From RHKX01 sp046330285 (GTDB taxonomy: Bacteria > Actinomycetota > Thermoleophilia > Solirubrobacterales > 70-9): a stretch of DNA of 64,000 bases. A program made the position numbers and the translations under genes. The notes below the pieces were generated by a model. That model made no database searches, was not told the DNA's origin, and saw only the letters and a program-made list of their open reading frames with translations. Of this stretch, positions 1 through 9,013 are shown in pieces (position 1 is the first letter of the stretch; each line of letters opens with the position of its first letter). The stretch spans positions 1-64,000 of the forward strand of contig JAXLSX010000009.1 of the NCBI GenBank assembly GCA_046330285.1, given 5' to 3'.

Positions 1-43
1 GGATGAGCCCCATGAGGATGAACATTTCGAGCCCCACGTCCAT
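1..43 (-). CDS. 5' end of an unidentified, probably membrane protein (runs off left edge)
   Basis: An ATG on the minus strand at 43 opens a frame that stays open to the window edge (14 codons). The peptide begins MDVGLEMFILMGLI, which is hydrophobic and resembles the start of a membrane segment. A GGAG at 53-50 sits 6 nt upstream, a good ribosome binding site. The stop codon of the HAD-like gene lies 15 nt upstream in the same direction, so the two are probably cotranscribed. Too little is visible to assign a family. Confidence 0.45.
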   Translation of the reverse strand, partial: MDVGLEMFILMGLI

Positions 44-58
44 GTACGGCTCCGTAGT

Positions 59-568
59 TTACCCGGGCGACTCGGTGGCTCCGGAGGCCCATTCGACGAG
101 CAGATCGGCCTGGAGGTCCTCGAGGCCGCGGGTCGGGTCGGTCGGCACGAGCAGCGTCGGCTCGGGCCTGGCGGCCGCCCACGCGTGGCACTCGTCGTCG
201 AGCGAGTCGTCGATCCAGGCGAGCCGGCGTCCGGCCGCGTAGGAGGCGATCGGGTCGAGCTTCCAGTGGGCGCTGCCGAACTTGGCGTCGCCTCCGAAGC
301 GGATCACCGGCAGGCGGGTGAGCCCCAGCAGGTGGAGCAGGTACTCGTTGGCCCGGTCCTCCCAGCCGGTCGCCCAGACCATCTCGTAGTGGGGCTCGAG
401 CCGCCGCAGCCGGTCGCCGACCTCCATCGAGATGCAGTGCGCCATGCCGTCGATCAGCTGGAACTTGCAGGGAGCCCGCTCCGGCGGCTCCTCGAAGCCG
501 AACAGGCTGATGACACCGTCGACGTCGATGGCGAGAATCGGTCTGTCGGGGGCTCCTGCGGACTCCAC
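59..568 (-). CDS. HAD-like phosphatase domain protein
   Basis: This 169-residue protein carries the HAD nucleophile motif DVDGV at residues 15-19, where the two Asp would be the phospho-accepting and acid/base residues. A Thr-containing 'WATGWE' lies near residue 67, and a Lys in 'AHWKLDP' could be motif III. 'WIDDSLDD' supplies the motif IV acidic pair that binds magnesium. There is no signal peptide, so it is probably a cytoplasmic small-molecule phosphatase of unknown substrate. The GTG start at 568 lies 9 nt downstream of a GATAAT hexamer with no Shine-Dalgarno sequence, so the mRNA is probably leaderless. It is divergent from the FkbM gene and co-directional with the partial gene at the left edge. 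The family call is firm; the substrate is unknown. Confidence 0.75.
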   Translation of the reverse strand: MESAGAPDRPILAIDVDGVISLFGFEEPPERAPCKFQLIDGMAHCISMEVGDRLRRLEPHYEMVWATGWEDRANEYLLHLLGLTRLPVIRFGGDAKFGSAHWKLDPIASYAAGRRLAWIDDSLDDECHAWAAARPEPTLLVPTDPTRGLEDLQADLLVEWASGATESPG

Positions 569-577
569 GGGGCGGGG

Positions 578-583
578 ATTATC
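578..583 (-). promoter_or_regulatory. -10 hexamer, leaderless promoter of HAD-like gene
   Basis: GATAAT on the minus strand ends 9 nt before the GTG start at 568. No Shine-Dalgarno is present between them. Transcription would begin at or next to the start codon. Confidence 0.55.
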
Positions 584-613
584 GCCGGATCGGTCGGCCC
601 TGCGTCGTGGCGC

Positions 614-619
614 TAGGAT
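614..619 (+). promoter_or_regulatory. -10 hexamer, leaderless promoter upstream of FkbM leader ORF
   Basis: TAGGAT lies 8 nt before the GTG at 628. The sequence from 618 to 642 is identical to 1702-1726 around the rpsL start. Only the -10 element is recognisable; no convincing -35 was found. Confidence 0.5.
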
Positions 620-627
620 TCCGCGCC

Positions 628-702
628 GTGCCGACGACCAACGAGCGGATGATCGCGAAATTGCTTTCGTCCGCCGTTCGCCGGGGGACGGCGGACCGGT
701 GA
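628..702 (+). CDS. 24-codon leader ORF resembling the rpsL start, fused or coupled to FkbM gene
   Basis: A GTG at 628 opens a 24-residue frame (starting MPTTNERMIAKLL) that ends with TGA at 700-702. That stop overlaps the GTG at 699-701 that opens the methyltransferase frame (GTGA overlap). Its first five residues and 25 surrounding bases are the same as the start of rpsL. There are two readings. It may be a leaderless leader peptide that delivers ribosomes to the FkbM start by termination-reinitiation. Or it is the true N-terminus of the FkbM protein and one base is missing near 698-700, since one extra G in the GG run would join the frames as ...ADR-VKER. The second reading gives a natural N-terminus. 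Both remain open. Confidence 0.5.
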   Translation: MPTTNERMIAKLLSSAVRRGTADR

Positions 703-1595
703 AGGAGCGGCTGAAGCGGCTGCGCTACGCGCAACCGCTGAACCGGATCCTGACCGGCGGGCTGCGCGCCCTCTTCGCGCTCTTCGGCCGGACGGCTCCG
801 GACGTGGTCGTCGATCACCTGCATCGGGTCGGCGACCTCGAGCTCCCGACCTCGCGCTACGGCGCCATCACGGTCTATTCGCCGGCCGACGACTTCGTCC
901 CGAACAAGGCCTGGTGGCGCGGGCTGGACACGGTCGAGCCGGACGCGATCCTGTTCGGCCGCTTCGCCGAGCGCGCCGCGACCGTGTTCGACGTCGGGGC
1001 CTACGTCGGCATCTATTCCCTCGTCGCCGCCCGCGCCAATCCCGCGGCGCGGGTGATCGCCTTCGAACCGTTTCCCGACAATCGCGAGCGCCTGCAGCGG
1101 AACATCGAGCTCAACGGGCTCGCCGCCAACGTCGAGGTCCGCTCGGCGGCGGTCGGTGCGGAGAGCGGGGAGGCGGTCTTCCACCACATCGAGGGCCCGG
1201 GGCTGCCGAGCTCCGCGGGCCTGTCGTCGAAGGTGCTCGAGGGCTACGGGGAGATCAAGGAGCTGAAGGTCGCCGTCGAGACGATCGACGAGCTGCTGGC
1301 GGCGGGCGAGATCGAGTCGGTCGATCTGATGAAGCTGGACACCGAGGGCACCGAGCCGGAGGTGATCCGGGGCGCCCTCGGGGCGATCGAGCGATTTCGT
1401 CCGCCGATCATCTGCGAGATCCTCGAGCAGACCGGTGTCGCTGCTCCCGTCCAGGAGCTGCTGACCCCGCTCGGCTACCGCTTCTTCCACCTCGGGACCC
1501 GCGGGCCCGTCCCGATGGACACGATCGTGCCTGAGCCCGAGGGCCGCGCGGCCTTCAACTACCTGCTCCTGCCCGAGGGCACGGAAATCCCCTAG
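699..1595 (+). CDS. FkbM-family SAM-dependent methyltransferase
   Basis: From GTG 699 this is 298 residues. It has a class I SAM-binding fold: the glycine motif 'VFDVGAYVGIYS' (motif I), 'VIAFEPFPDN' with the acidic ribose-binding residue, and 'LMKLDTEGTE', the FkbM-family motif near the end of the Rossmann core. FkbM proteins O-methylate sugars or secondary metabolites; the substrate cannot be read here. The longer open frame back to 432 would overlap the divergent HAD gene and its promoter, so I reject it. The start is either the overlapping GTG or, if a base is missing, the GTG at 628. There is no partner glycan gene nearby. Its stop lies 116 nt before rpsL. Confidence 0.85.
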   Translation: MKERLKRLRYAQPLNRILTGGLRALFALFGRTAPDVVVDHLHRVGDLELPTSRYGAITVYSPADDFVPNKAWWRGLDTVEPDAILFGRFAERAATVFDVGAYVGIYSLVAARANPAARVIAFEPFPDNRERLQRNIELNGLAANVEVRSAAVGAESGEAVFHHIEGPGLPSSAGLSSKVLEGYGEIKELKVAVETIDELLAAGEIESVDLMKLDTEGTEPEVIRGALGAIERFRPPIICEILEQTGVAAPVQELLTPLGYRFFHLGTRGPVPMDTIVPEPEGRAAFNYLLLPEGTEIP

Positions 1596-1673
1596 GTCAC
1601 GGGCGCCGAAGCCAGTTCCGGGGCGCGATCGGGGGCTCCCGAGGGCCACGACGGAGTGCCGGCGAAGACCCGG

Positions 1674-1703
1674 TTGCCACGGGTTGCGCCGTACCGCTAC
1701 CAT
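1674..1703 (+). promoter_or_regulatory. str operon promoter (rpsL), leaderless
   Basis: TTGCCA at 1674-1679 (5 of 6 to TTGACA), an 18-nt spacer and TACCAT at 1698-1703 form a sigma-70-type promoter. The predicted start of transcription falls at about 1710-1712, which is the GTG start codon of rpsL, and no Shine-Dalgarno precedes it. This is the best-formed leaderless promoter in the window. Confidence 0.7.
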
Positions 1704-1711
1704 TCCGCGCC

Positions 1712-2107
1712 GTGCCGACGACCAACCAGCTCATTCGCAAGGGCCGAAAGACCCCTCGTAAGAAGGTCTCGACCCCCGGACTGAAGTCCGGCCAGGGCCG
1801 CAAGGCCCGGACCGCCGCCCCGCAGCGGCGCGGCGTCTGCACGCGCGTCTACACCGCGACGCCGAAGAAGCCGAACTCCGCCCTCCGCAAGGTCGCCCGC
1901 GTCCGGCTGACCAACGGCATGGAGGTCACCACCTACATCCCCGGCGAGGGTCACAACCTTCAGGAGCACTCGGTCGTCCTCGTCCGCGGCGGCCGCGTCA
2001 AGGATCTTCCCGGTGTCCGCTACAAGGTCGTCCGCGGCACCCTCGACGCCTCCGGCGTCTCCGAGCGCAAGCAGTCGCGCTCGCAGTACGGCGTGAAGGC
2101 CTCCTGA
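1712..2107 (+). CDS. rpsL: 30S ribosomal protein S12
   Basis: A 131-residue S12, part of the decoding centre of the small subunit. The conserved 'RRGVCTRVYT', 'TPKKPNSALRK' (residues 50-60), 'IPGEGHNLQEHS' and 'GRVKDLPGVRYK' blocks are intact. The lysines associated with streptomycin sensitivity are therefore wild type. Residues about 12-36 form a Lys/Arg-rich loop a few residues longer than in common actinobacterial S12 (about 124 residues). The GTG start is fixed by the conserved MPT-NQL beginning. It is the first gene of the str operon, with rpsG 7 nt downstream. Transcription probably starts at the start codon itself. Confidence 0.98.
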   Translation: MPTTNQLIRKGRKTPRKKVSTPGLKSGQGRKARTAAPQRRGVCTRVYTATPKKPNSALRKVARVRLTNGMEVTTYIPGEGHNLQEHSVVLVRGGRVKDLPGVRYKVVRGTLDASGVSERKQSRSQYGVKAS

Positions 2108-2114
2108 CCCACCG

Positions 2115-2582
2115 ATGAGACGCAACCGCGCCACCACCCGAGTCGTCGCTCCCGACGCCAAGTACCGGAGCAAGCTCGTCCAGCAGGTCATCAACAAGGT
2201 GATGCTCGACGGCAAGAAGTCGACCGCCGAGCGGATCGTCTACGACGCCCTCGCAGTCGTCGGCGAGCGTTCCGGCCAGGATCCGACCGACGTCCTCGAG
2301 CAGGCCATCGGCGAACTCACCCCCGTCCTCGAGGTCCGCTCCCGCCGGGTCGGCGGCGCCACCTACCAGGTGCCCGTCGAAGTCCCCCAGCGCCGCGCCC
2401 GCACCCTCGCCGTCCGCTGGCTCATCGACTTCGCCCGCAACCGCAACGAGAAGTCGATGTCCGAGCGCCTCGCCCGCGAGATCATGGACGCCGCCTCCCA
2501 ACAGGGCGGCGCCTACAAGCGCAAGGACGACATCTACCGCATGGCGCAGGCCAACAAAGCCTTCGCCCACTACCGCTGGTGA
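2115..2582 (+). CDS. rpsG: 30S ribosomal protein S7
   Basis: A 155-residue S7, the primary 16S rRNA 3'-domain assembly protein, of normal length. It begins MRRNRA and includes 'KVMLDGKKSTAERIVYDAL', 'EVRSRRVGGATYQVPVEV' and the C-terminal 'ANKAFAHYRW' typical of bacterial S7. The gene lies 7 nt after rpsL in the str operon. In most bacteria fusA follows directly. Here the operon stops after rpsG, and 2.8 kb of repeats and opposite-strand genes intervene before fusA. Confidence 0.98.
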   Translation: MRRNRATTRVVAPDAKYRSKLVQQVINKVMLDGKKSTAERIVYDALAVVGERSGQDPTDVLEQAIGELTPVLEVRSRRVGGATYQVPVEVPQRRARTLAVRWLIDFARNRNEKSMSERLAREIMDAASQQGGAYKRKDDIYRMAQANKAFAHYRW

Positions 2583-2612
2583 TCTGACGGGCCGCGCGGC
2601 CCGTGGATCTTC

Positions 2613-2663
2613 GTCCTCGTCGGCTCACGGCCTGGAGGCCGCTTCGCCTCCTGCGTCCTCGAC
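2613..2663 (+). repeat. Dispersed repeat family A, copy 1
   Basis: About 51 nt match the reverse complement of 53640-53690 with one gap and four mismatches. The core includes GTCGGCTCACGGCCT and CTTCGCCTCCTGC. A CGGCCT/AGGCCG palindrome sits in the middle. Both copies lie in intergenic DNA just past gene 3' ends. Confidence 0.65.
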
Positions 2664-2803
2664 CACGAACCGCGCGACCGCGTCAGATCGATCGCGTCGC
2701 CTCCTGCGTCCTTGATCCGGCGGCTCTCAGCCTCGCCAATGAGGGCCCGGCGCCTCCTGCGTCCTTGATCTGACGCCGCCCGGCGGCACGAGCCGTCCAC
2801 TGA
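2645..2803 (+). repeat. Three 18-nt repeats at exact 53-nt period
   Basis: CGCCTCCTGCGTCCTYGA occurs at 2645-2662, 2698-2715 and 2751-2768. Start-to-start distance is 53 nt both times, and the 35-nt intervals between copies are unrelated in sequence. The core is also the right half of repeat family A. No cas genes are present and the core is not a typical CRISPR repeat. Confidence 0.65.
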
Positions 2804-2845
2804 GTTGTCGCTTCTTGCCATCGAGGCCGGTGGGTGGCAGCAAAC

Positions 2846-2864
2846 GAACCTGTGAGGTTCCTTT
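2846..2864. terminator. Terminator-like hairpin in unit 1
   Basis: GAACC (2846-2850), loop TGTGA, GGTTC (2856-2860), then CTTTT. This is a short stem with a brief U run, a weak intrinsic-terminator candidate after rpsG. Confidence 0.4.
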
Positions 2865-2891
2865 TCCGCCATCGAGCAAGCCGCTGGCAGA

Positions 2892-2914
2892 AAACGCAAC
2901 CCACGGTTGCGTTT
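2892..2914. terminator. 10-bp perfect hairpin, probable bidirectional terminator
   Basis: AAACGCAACC (2892-2901), loop CAC, GGTTGCGTTT (2905-2914) is a perfect 10-bp inverted repeat with A's on one side and T's on the other. It lies between the convergent rpsG and 3016 genes and could terminate transcription in both directions. Confidence 0.55.
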
Positions 2915-2955
2915 CCCGCCACCGAGCGCCACCTCGGGCAAGCCGCCCGACCTGC

Positions 2956-2973
2956 TTCCCCTCACTGCCGAAC
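2956..2973 (+). repeat. 18-nt motif shared with 20381-20398
   Basis: TTCCCCTCACTGCCGAAC is identical at both sites. In each case it follows a hairpin-containing intergenic zone. Its function is unknown. Confidence 0.5.
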
Positions 2974-3015
2974 CAAAGCCCGCCGATCGGCGGGCCCCGG
3001 CGCGAGCCGAACCCC

Positions 3016-3552
3016 CTACGGCTTCTGGTCCGCCGGGCGCGTCGCCGCCCGTGACTTCTTCGCCCGGTCCTTCCGCCGCGACTCGAACAACCTTCGCGGG
3101 GCCTGGCGCTTGTCGGCCGGCTGAGTGGCGAAGGCGATCGCCGCGAGGCCGAGCACGATCGCCGCGGCGGCCTCGAGCCAGAAGCCGGACTGGGGGACCG
3201 CCTCGGCGGAGGCGAGTCCGAAGCCGCCGGGCGCCTCGATGTCGCCGATCTTGTTGACGTCGGGCAGGTCGACGACGAGGAAGATCACGAGCGCCGCGAT
3301 GCCGAAGCCGGCGGTCGCCCAGGCCCAGGCCCGCTGGCCGGTCGCCACCGCGAGGACCAGCGAGACGACCGCGAAGACCGCGAGCACGAGCATGGCGTAG
3401 CCGTGGCGATCGGCGGCGAGCTGATCGCTGAGGGGATCCCCGCCGGGCGGCGTGAACTCGAACGTCGTCATGAACTCGGAGATGCCGAGCAGGAGCGCCG
3501 CGAGGACGATCGTCGCCGGCAGCAGGATCTCCGCCTTGAGCCAGGACCTCAT
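3016..3552 (-). CDS. Small four-helix membrane protein (paralogue of upstream neighbour)
   Basis: A 178-residue protein with hydrophobic segments at about residues 8-26, 48-70, 76-96 and 125-143. It ends in a basic, Arg/Lys-rich cytoplasmic tail. The motif 'GFGIAALVIFLVVDLPDVNKIGD' aligns with 'GFAAIVVALVVDRPAGLDPGD' of the adjacent gene, so the two arose by duplication. The ATG start at 3552 overlaps the stop of the upstream gene (ATGA), so translation is coupled. I do not recognise a named family. The gene is transcribed against the str operon and ends next to the repeat zone. Confidence 0.75.
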   Translation of the reverse strand: MRSWLKAEILLPATIVLAALLLGISEFMTTFEFTPPGGDPLSDQLAADRHGYAMLVLAVFAVVSLVLAVATGQRAWAWATAGFGIAALVIFLVVDLPDVNKIGDIEAPGGFGLASAEAVPQSGFWLEAAAAIVLGLAAIAFATQPADKRQAPRRLFESRRKDRAKKSRAATRPADQKP

Positions 3553-5021
3553 GCCCGCGCCGTCCCCTCGGTCCCGGTGCCGCCCCCGGCGGCGCGGCGG
3601 CGCAGGCGCGGCTCCTTCGCCTCGCCGCGCTCGGACCGGCGCGAGGGAACGCGCTTGGTCGCCCCGGAGAGCCGGAGCTCGCGGGCGAGGAGGGAGGAGG
3701 AGCCGATCAGCAGGACGCCGGCGGCGATCTGGGCGTAGAAGCCTCCGATCAGCTTCGCCTTGACGCCCTCGAAGGCGAGTGCGGCGTCGCCCGGGTCGAG
3801 GCCGGCCGGGCGGTCGACGACGAGGGCCACGACGATCGCCGCGAAGCCGGCGAGGGCGATCAGCCGGCAGGCGCGCCAGCGACCGCCGATGGTCGCGACC
3901 GCGAGCAGCAGCAGGCAGGCGACGCCGACCGGGACGAAGACGTAGGAGTGGGGGTCGCCGGTCTGCAGCCGCCCGGTCTCAGGCGCGGGGGCGAGGCTCT
4001 GGACGTCGGCGTAGGCGCCGTTACCGATCGAGATGCTGCGGTAGTCGGCGTACTGGGAGAGGGCGAGCAGGATCGCGGCGCCGGCGACGACGATCGTCAG
4101 GGCGCGGGCCGGGGTGAGGAGCCGGGAAACGGCGCGCGCGGCGCGGTCGATGGCGCCGAGGACCGCGCGGACCGGCCGGGCGACGATCCGCCAGGCCGCG
4201 AACAGCAGGTTGAGCACGAAGCCGAGGACCTCGAAGAAGAGTGCGAAGACGGCCCCGAGACCGGCGAGCAGCGTCCGGCCCGCCTTCGGCCCGTTCGCTG
4301 CCGCCCACTTGCGGCTGTCGGTGGCGCCCCGCTTGAGCGCGCCCGCGAAGCCGACGGCCCCGGCTCGGGCGCGCTTGCCCGCGGAGGGCCCGTCGCCCCG
4401 GGTCCGTTTGCGGTCGCCGTCGCCCTTGTCGCGGCGGCGCCCGTCCCCGCCCTTGCCGTCGTGGTCGTCCTTGGAGCGCTTTCCTCCCTCGACGACCTTC
4501 TTGCCGCCGGCACGAATCCGCTCGGGCTTGTCCCGCTCCTTCCTCTCCTCGTCCTTGTCCTTGGCCGTCTTGCCGGAGGTCGGCTGGCGCCGCGGGCGGT
4601 TCAGCTTGCGTTCGGTCTCGTCCGCCTTCGGCTTCGACCGTGCCGGCTTCTCGCGCTCGGGCTTCGGCTTCGACCCGGCCGTCGGCTCCGGCTTCGGCTC
4701 GCGCTTCGCCTTCCGCTCGGAACCGGGCTTCGCATTGCGCGTCGGCTTCGTCTTCGACTCGGACTCGGCCTTCGACCTGGGCTCGCCCTTCGGCTTCGGC
4801 TTCTCCTCGGCGTCGGACTTGCCGACCCGGTCGGCCAGCTTCCGGCGGGCGGCGCTCGGGGCGTCGCCGCGTTCCTCGCGCGAGGCGACGCGTCGCGCCG
4901 AGCGTTCGGCCGCCGACTCGCCGTCTCCCTTGCGGTCGGCCTTCGCGGGGCGCGCGTCGTCTTCCGGCTCCGAGCCGGAGTCGTCCTTCTCGCCGCCGTC
5001 GAGCCAGCCCGGCCGCTTCAC
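3549..5021 (-). CDS. Membrane protein with long Lys/Glu/Arg-rich N-terminal domain
   Basis: A 490-residue protein. Residues 1 to about 215 are almost entirely charged and disordered (Lys, Glu, Arg, Asp, Ser, Pro), with many KPKxE-like repeats. Residues about 235-290 hold an amphipathic and hydrophobic region, and a four-helix membrane unit follows (about 315-470) that is paralogous to the downstream 178-residue protein. It starts at GTG 5021 with GGGAG 8 nt upstream. The charged region could bind nucleic acid, ribosomes or cell-wall polymers; the sequence does not say which. The gene lies between rpsG and fusA on the opposite strand, an unusual position. Function unknown. Confidence 0.75.
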   Translation of the reverse strand: MKRPGWLDGGEKDDSGSEPEDDARPAKADRKGDGESAAERSARRVASREERGDAPSAARRKLADRVGKSDAEEKPKPKGEPRSKAESESKTKPTRNAKPGSERKAKREPKPEPTAGSKPKPEREKPARSKPKADETERKLNRPRRQPTSGKTAKDKDEERKERDKPERIRAGGKKVVEGGKRSKDDHDGKGGDGRRRDKGDGDRKRTRGDGPSAGKRARAGAVGFAGALKRGATDSRKWAAANGPKAGRTLLAGLGAVFALFFEVLGFVLNLLFAAWRIVARPVRAVLGAIDRAARAVSRLLTPARALTIVVAGAAILLALSQYADYRSISIGNGAYADVQSLAPAPETGRLQTGDPHSYVFVPVGVACLLLLAVATIGGRWRACRLIALAGFAAIVVALVVDRPAGLDPGDAALAFEGVKAKLIGGFYAQIAAGVLLIGSSSLLARELRLSGATKRVPSRRSERGEAKEPRLRRRAAGGGTGTEGTARA

Positions 5022-5189
5022 GACCGGGCTCCCTGCGCCGGTGCTCCGCTATGCGCTCGTTCGCTCACGCTCTCTCAGTCCCTGTCCCCTCCGGGGTCGC
5101 GGGGCCCCTCCGGGCCCGCGCATCAGACACTCTAGAGGGGCCGCCGCCTTGCCCGTCACGACCACGGACGGGGGTCGATTTCGGCTCGC
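5022..5189. other. Divergent intergenic region, left part
   Basis: A very GC-rich stretch with several GGGCCC-type short palindromes (about 5100-5122) and no gene. It must hold the promoter of the minus-strand membrane pair, but I cannot point to a convincing one. Confidence 0.4.
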
Positions 5190-5217
5190 TTGAAAGCCTC
5201 TAACCCTCTGCTAACAT
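5190..5217 (+). promoter_or_regulatory. fusA-tuf promoter
   Basis: TTGAAA at 5190-5195, a 16-nt spacer and TAACAT at 5212-5217 form a sigma-70-type promoter. Transcription would start near 5224, giving a leader of about 200 nt before fusA. Most other first genes in this window have no leader, so a long one here suggests regulation. Confidence 0.65.
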
Positions 5218-5328
5218 CACGCGTCGCTCGCGATGCAGTCGGTGCTGCTGCGGGCGATGCTCCACCCCAATGGAGACCCGGTCCACATAGACAGCTCTCG
5301 GGCACGCTAGAACGCAGAGAGTCGTCTG

Positions 5329-5346
5329 GGCCCGTAAGGGCCTTTT
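5329..5346 (+). terminator. Attenuator-like hairpin in fusA leader
   Basis: GGCCC (5329-5333), loop GTAA, GGGCC (5338-5342) is followed directly by TTTTCT. This is the form of an intrinsic terminator, but it lies about 100 nt after the predicted transcription start and 78 nt before fusA. It may attenuate fusA-tuf expression. Confidence 0.5.
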
Positions 5347-5423
5347 CTATGCCCGGAACCGAAACGACAGCCGAATCTGCACCCACCGCCCGCCGGCGAC
5401 CTACCTAGGACAGCAACAGATCC

Positions 5424-7532
<2,109 letters not shown>

Positions 7533-7658
7533 GCAATTCACTTATATTGGGCCGGTTGGCCGGAACCCCGGTTTACGGCTGCGCCCGACACCAAGCGTAG
7601 ACAGCACTCAAGACGTAAACGAAGAAACAGTCCCTAGAGAGGAACACGAGAGAGAAAG
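7533..7658 (+). promoter_or_regulatory. fusA-tuf spacer with possible internal promoter
   Basis: This 126-nt spacer contains an unusually AT-rich patch with TATATT at 7543-7548, which could act as a -10 box for extra tuf transcription, and a GC-rich palindromic stretch (CCGGTTGGCCGG) just after it. I see no clear -35. The last 20 nt before tuf are purine-rich. Confidence 0.35.
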
Positions 7659-8846
<1,188 letters not shown>

Positions 8847-8905
8847 CGAGTACGAGTACCGAGTAATTCAGCGCCGGCGACCGCCGGCGGCCAAGGACAT
8901 ACGAC

Positions 8906-8964
8906 CGGGGCGCCGCCCCCCGAATCCGCGACAGCCTCGTCGCGGCCACGGATGCGGCGCCCCG
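8906..8964 (+). promoter_or_regulatory. Structured leader upstream of the S10 operon
   Basis: CGGGGCGCCGC (8906-8916) pairs perfectly with GCGGCGCCCCG (8954-8964). Inside that, CCGCGAC (8926-8932) pairs with GTCGCGG (8939-8945) around a 6-nt loop. The result is a long two-part stem-loop 50 nt before rpsJ. It could be a terminator after tuf with read-through, or an autoregulatory ribosomal-protein leader. No U run follows, which argues against a simple intrinsic terminator. Confidence 0.5.
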
Positions 8965-9013
8965 ATCGCGCCCCCAGCACAGAAGCAGAGACAGAAGGAA
9001 GCAAGGAACACAG

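Larger units (their letters stand above)
2817..2930 (+). repeat. Tandem 50-51-nt units, each with a hairpin
   Basis: GCCAYCGAG recurs at 2817, 2868 and 2918 (spacing 51 and 50 nt). The first two units each contain GGCAG, then an A-rich base, an inverted repeat built on (G)AACC/GGTT(C), and a short T run. Stem sequence differs between units while layout is kept, which suggests that structure is what is conserved. Confidence 0.6.
2583..3015. other. 433-nt non-coding zone rich in repeats and hairpins
   Basis: There is no credible gene between rpsG and the convergent membrane gene. The stretch holds one copy of a dispersed repeat (2613-2663), three copies of an 18-nt core at an exact 53-nt spacing (2645-2768), two and a half units of a 50-51-nt repeat each carrying a hairpin (2817-2930), and an 18-nt motif shared with the region after secY (2956-2973). 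It probably contains the terminators for rpsL-rpsG and for the opposing 3016 gene. Confidence 0.7.

Noticed and set aside
432..698. Longer FkbM start at 432
   Set aside because: It would run through the divergent HAD gene and its promoter; the residues before 699 in this frame do not resemble an N-terminal domain.
2645..2803. Possible CRISPR array (18-nt repeats, 35-nt spacers)
   Set aside because: Only three repeats, the core is shorter than typical CRISPR repeats and is part of a dispersed element found elsewhere, and there are no cas genes in the window.
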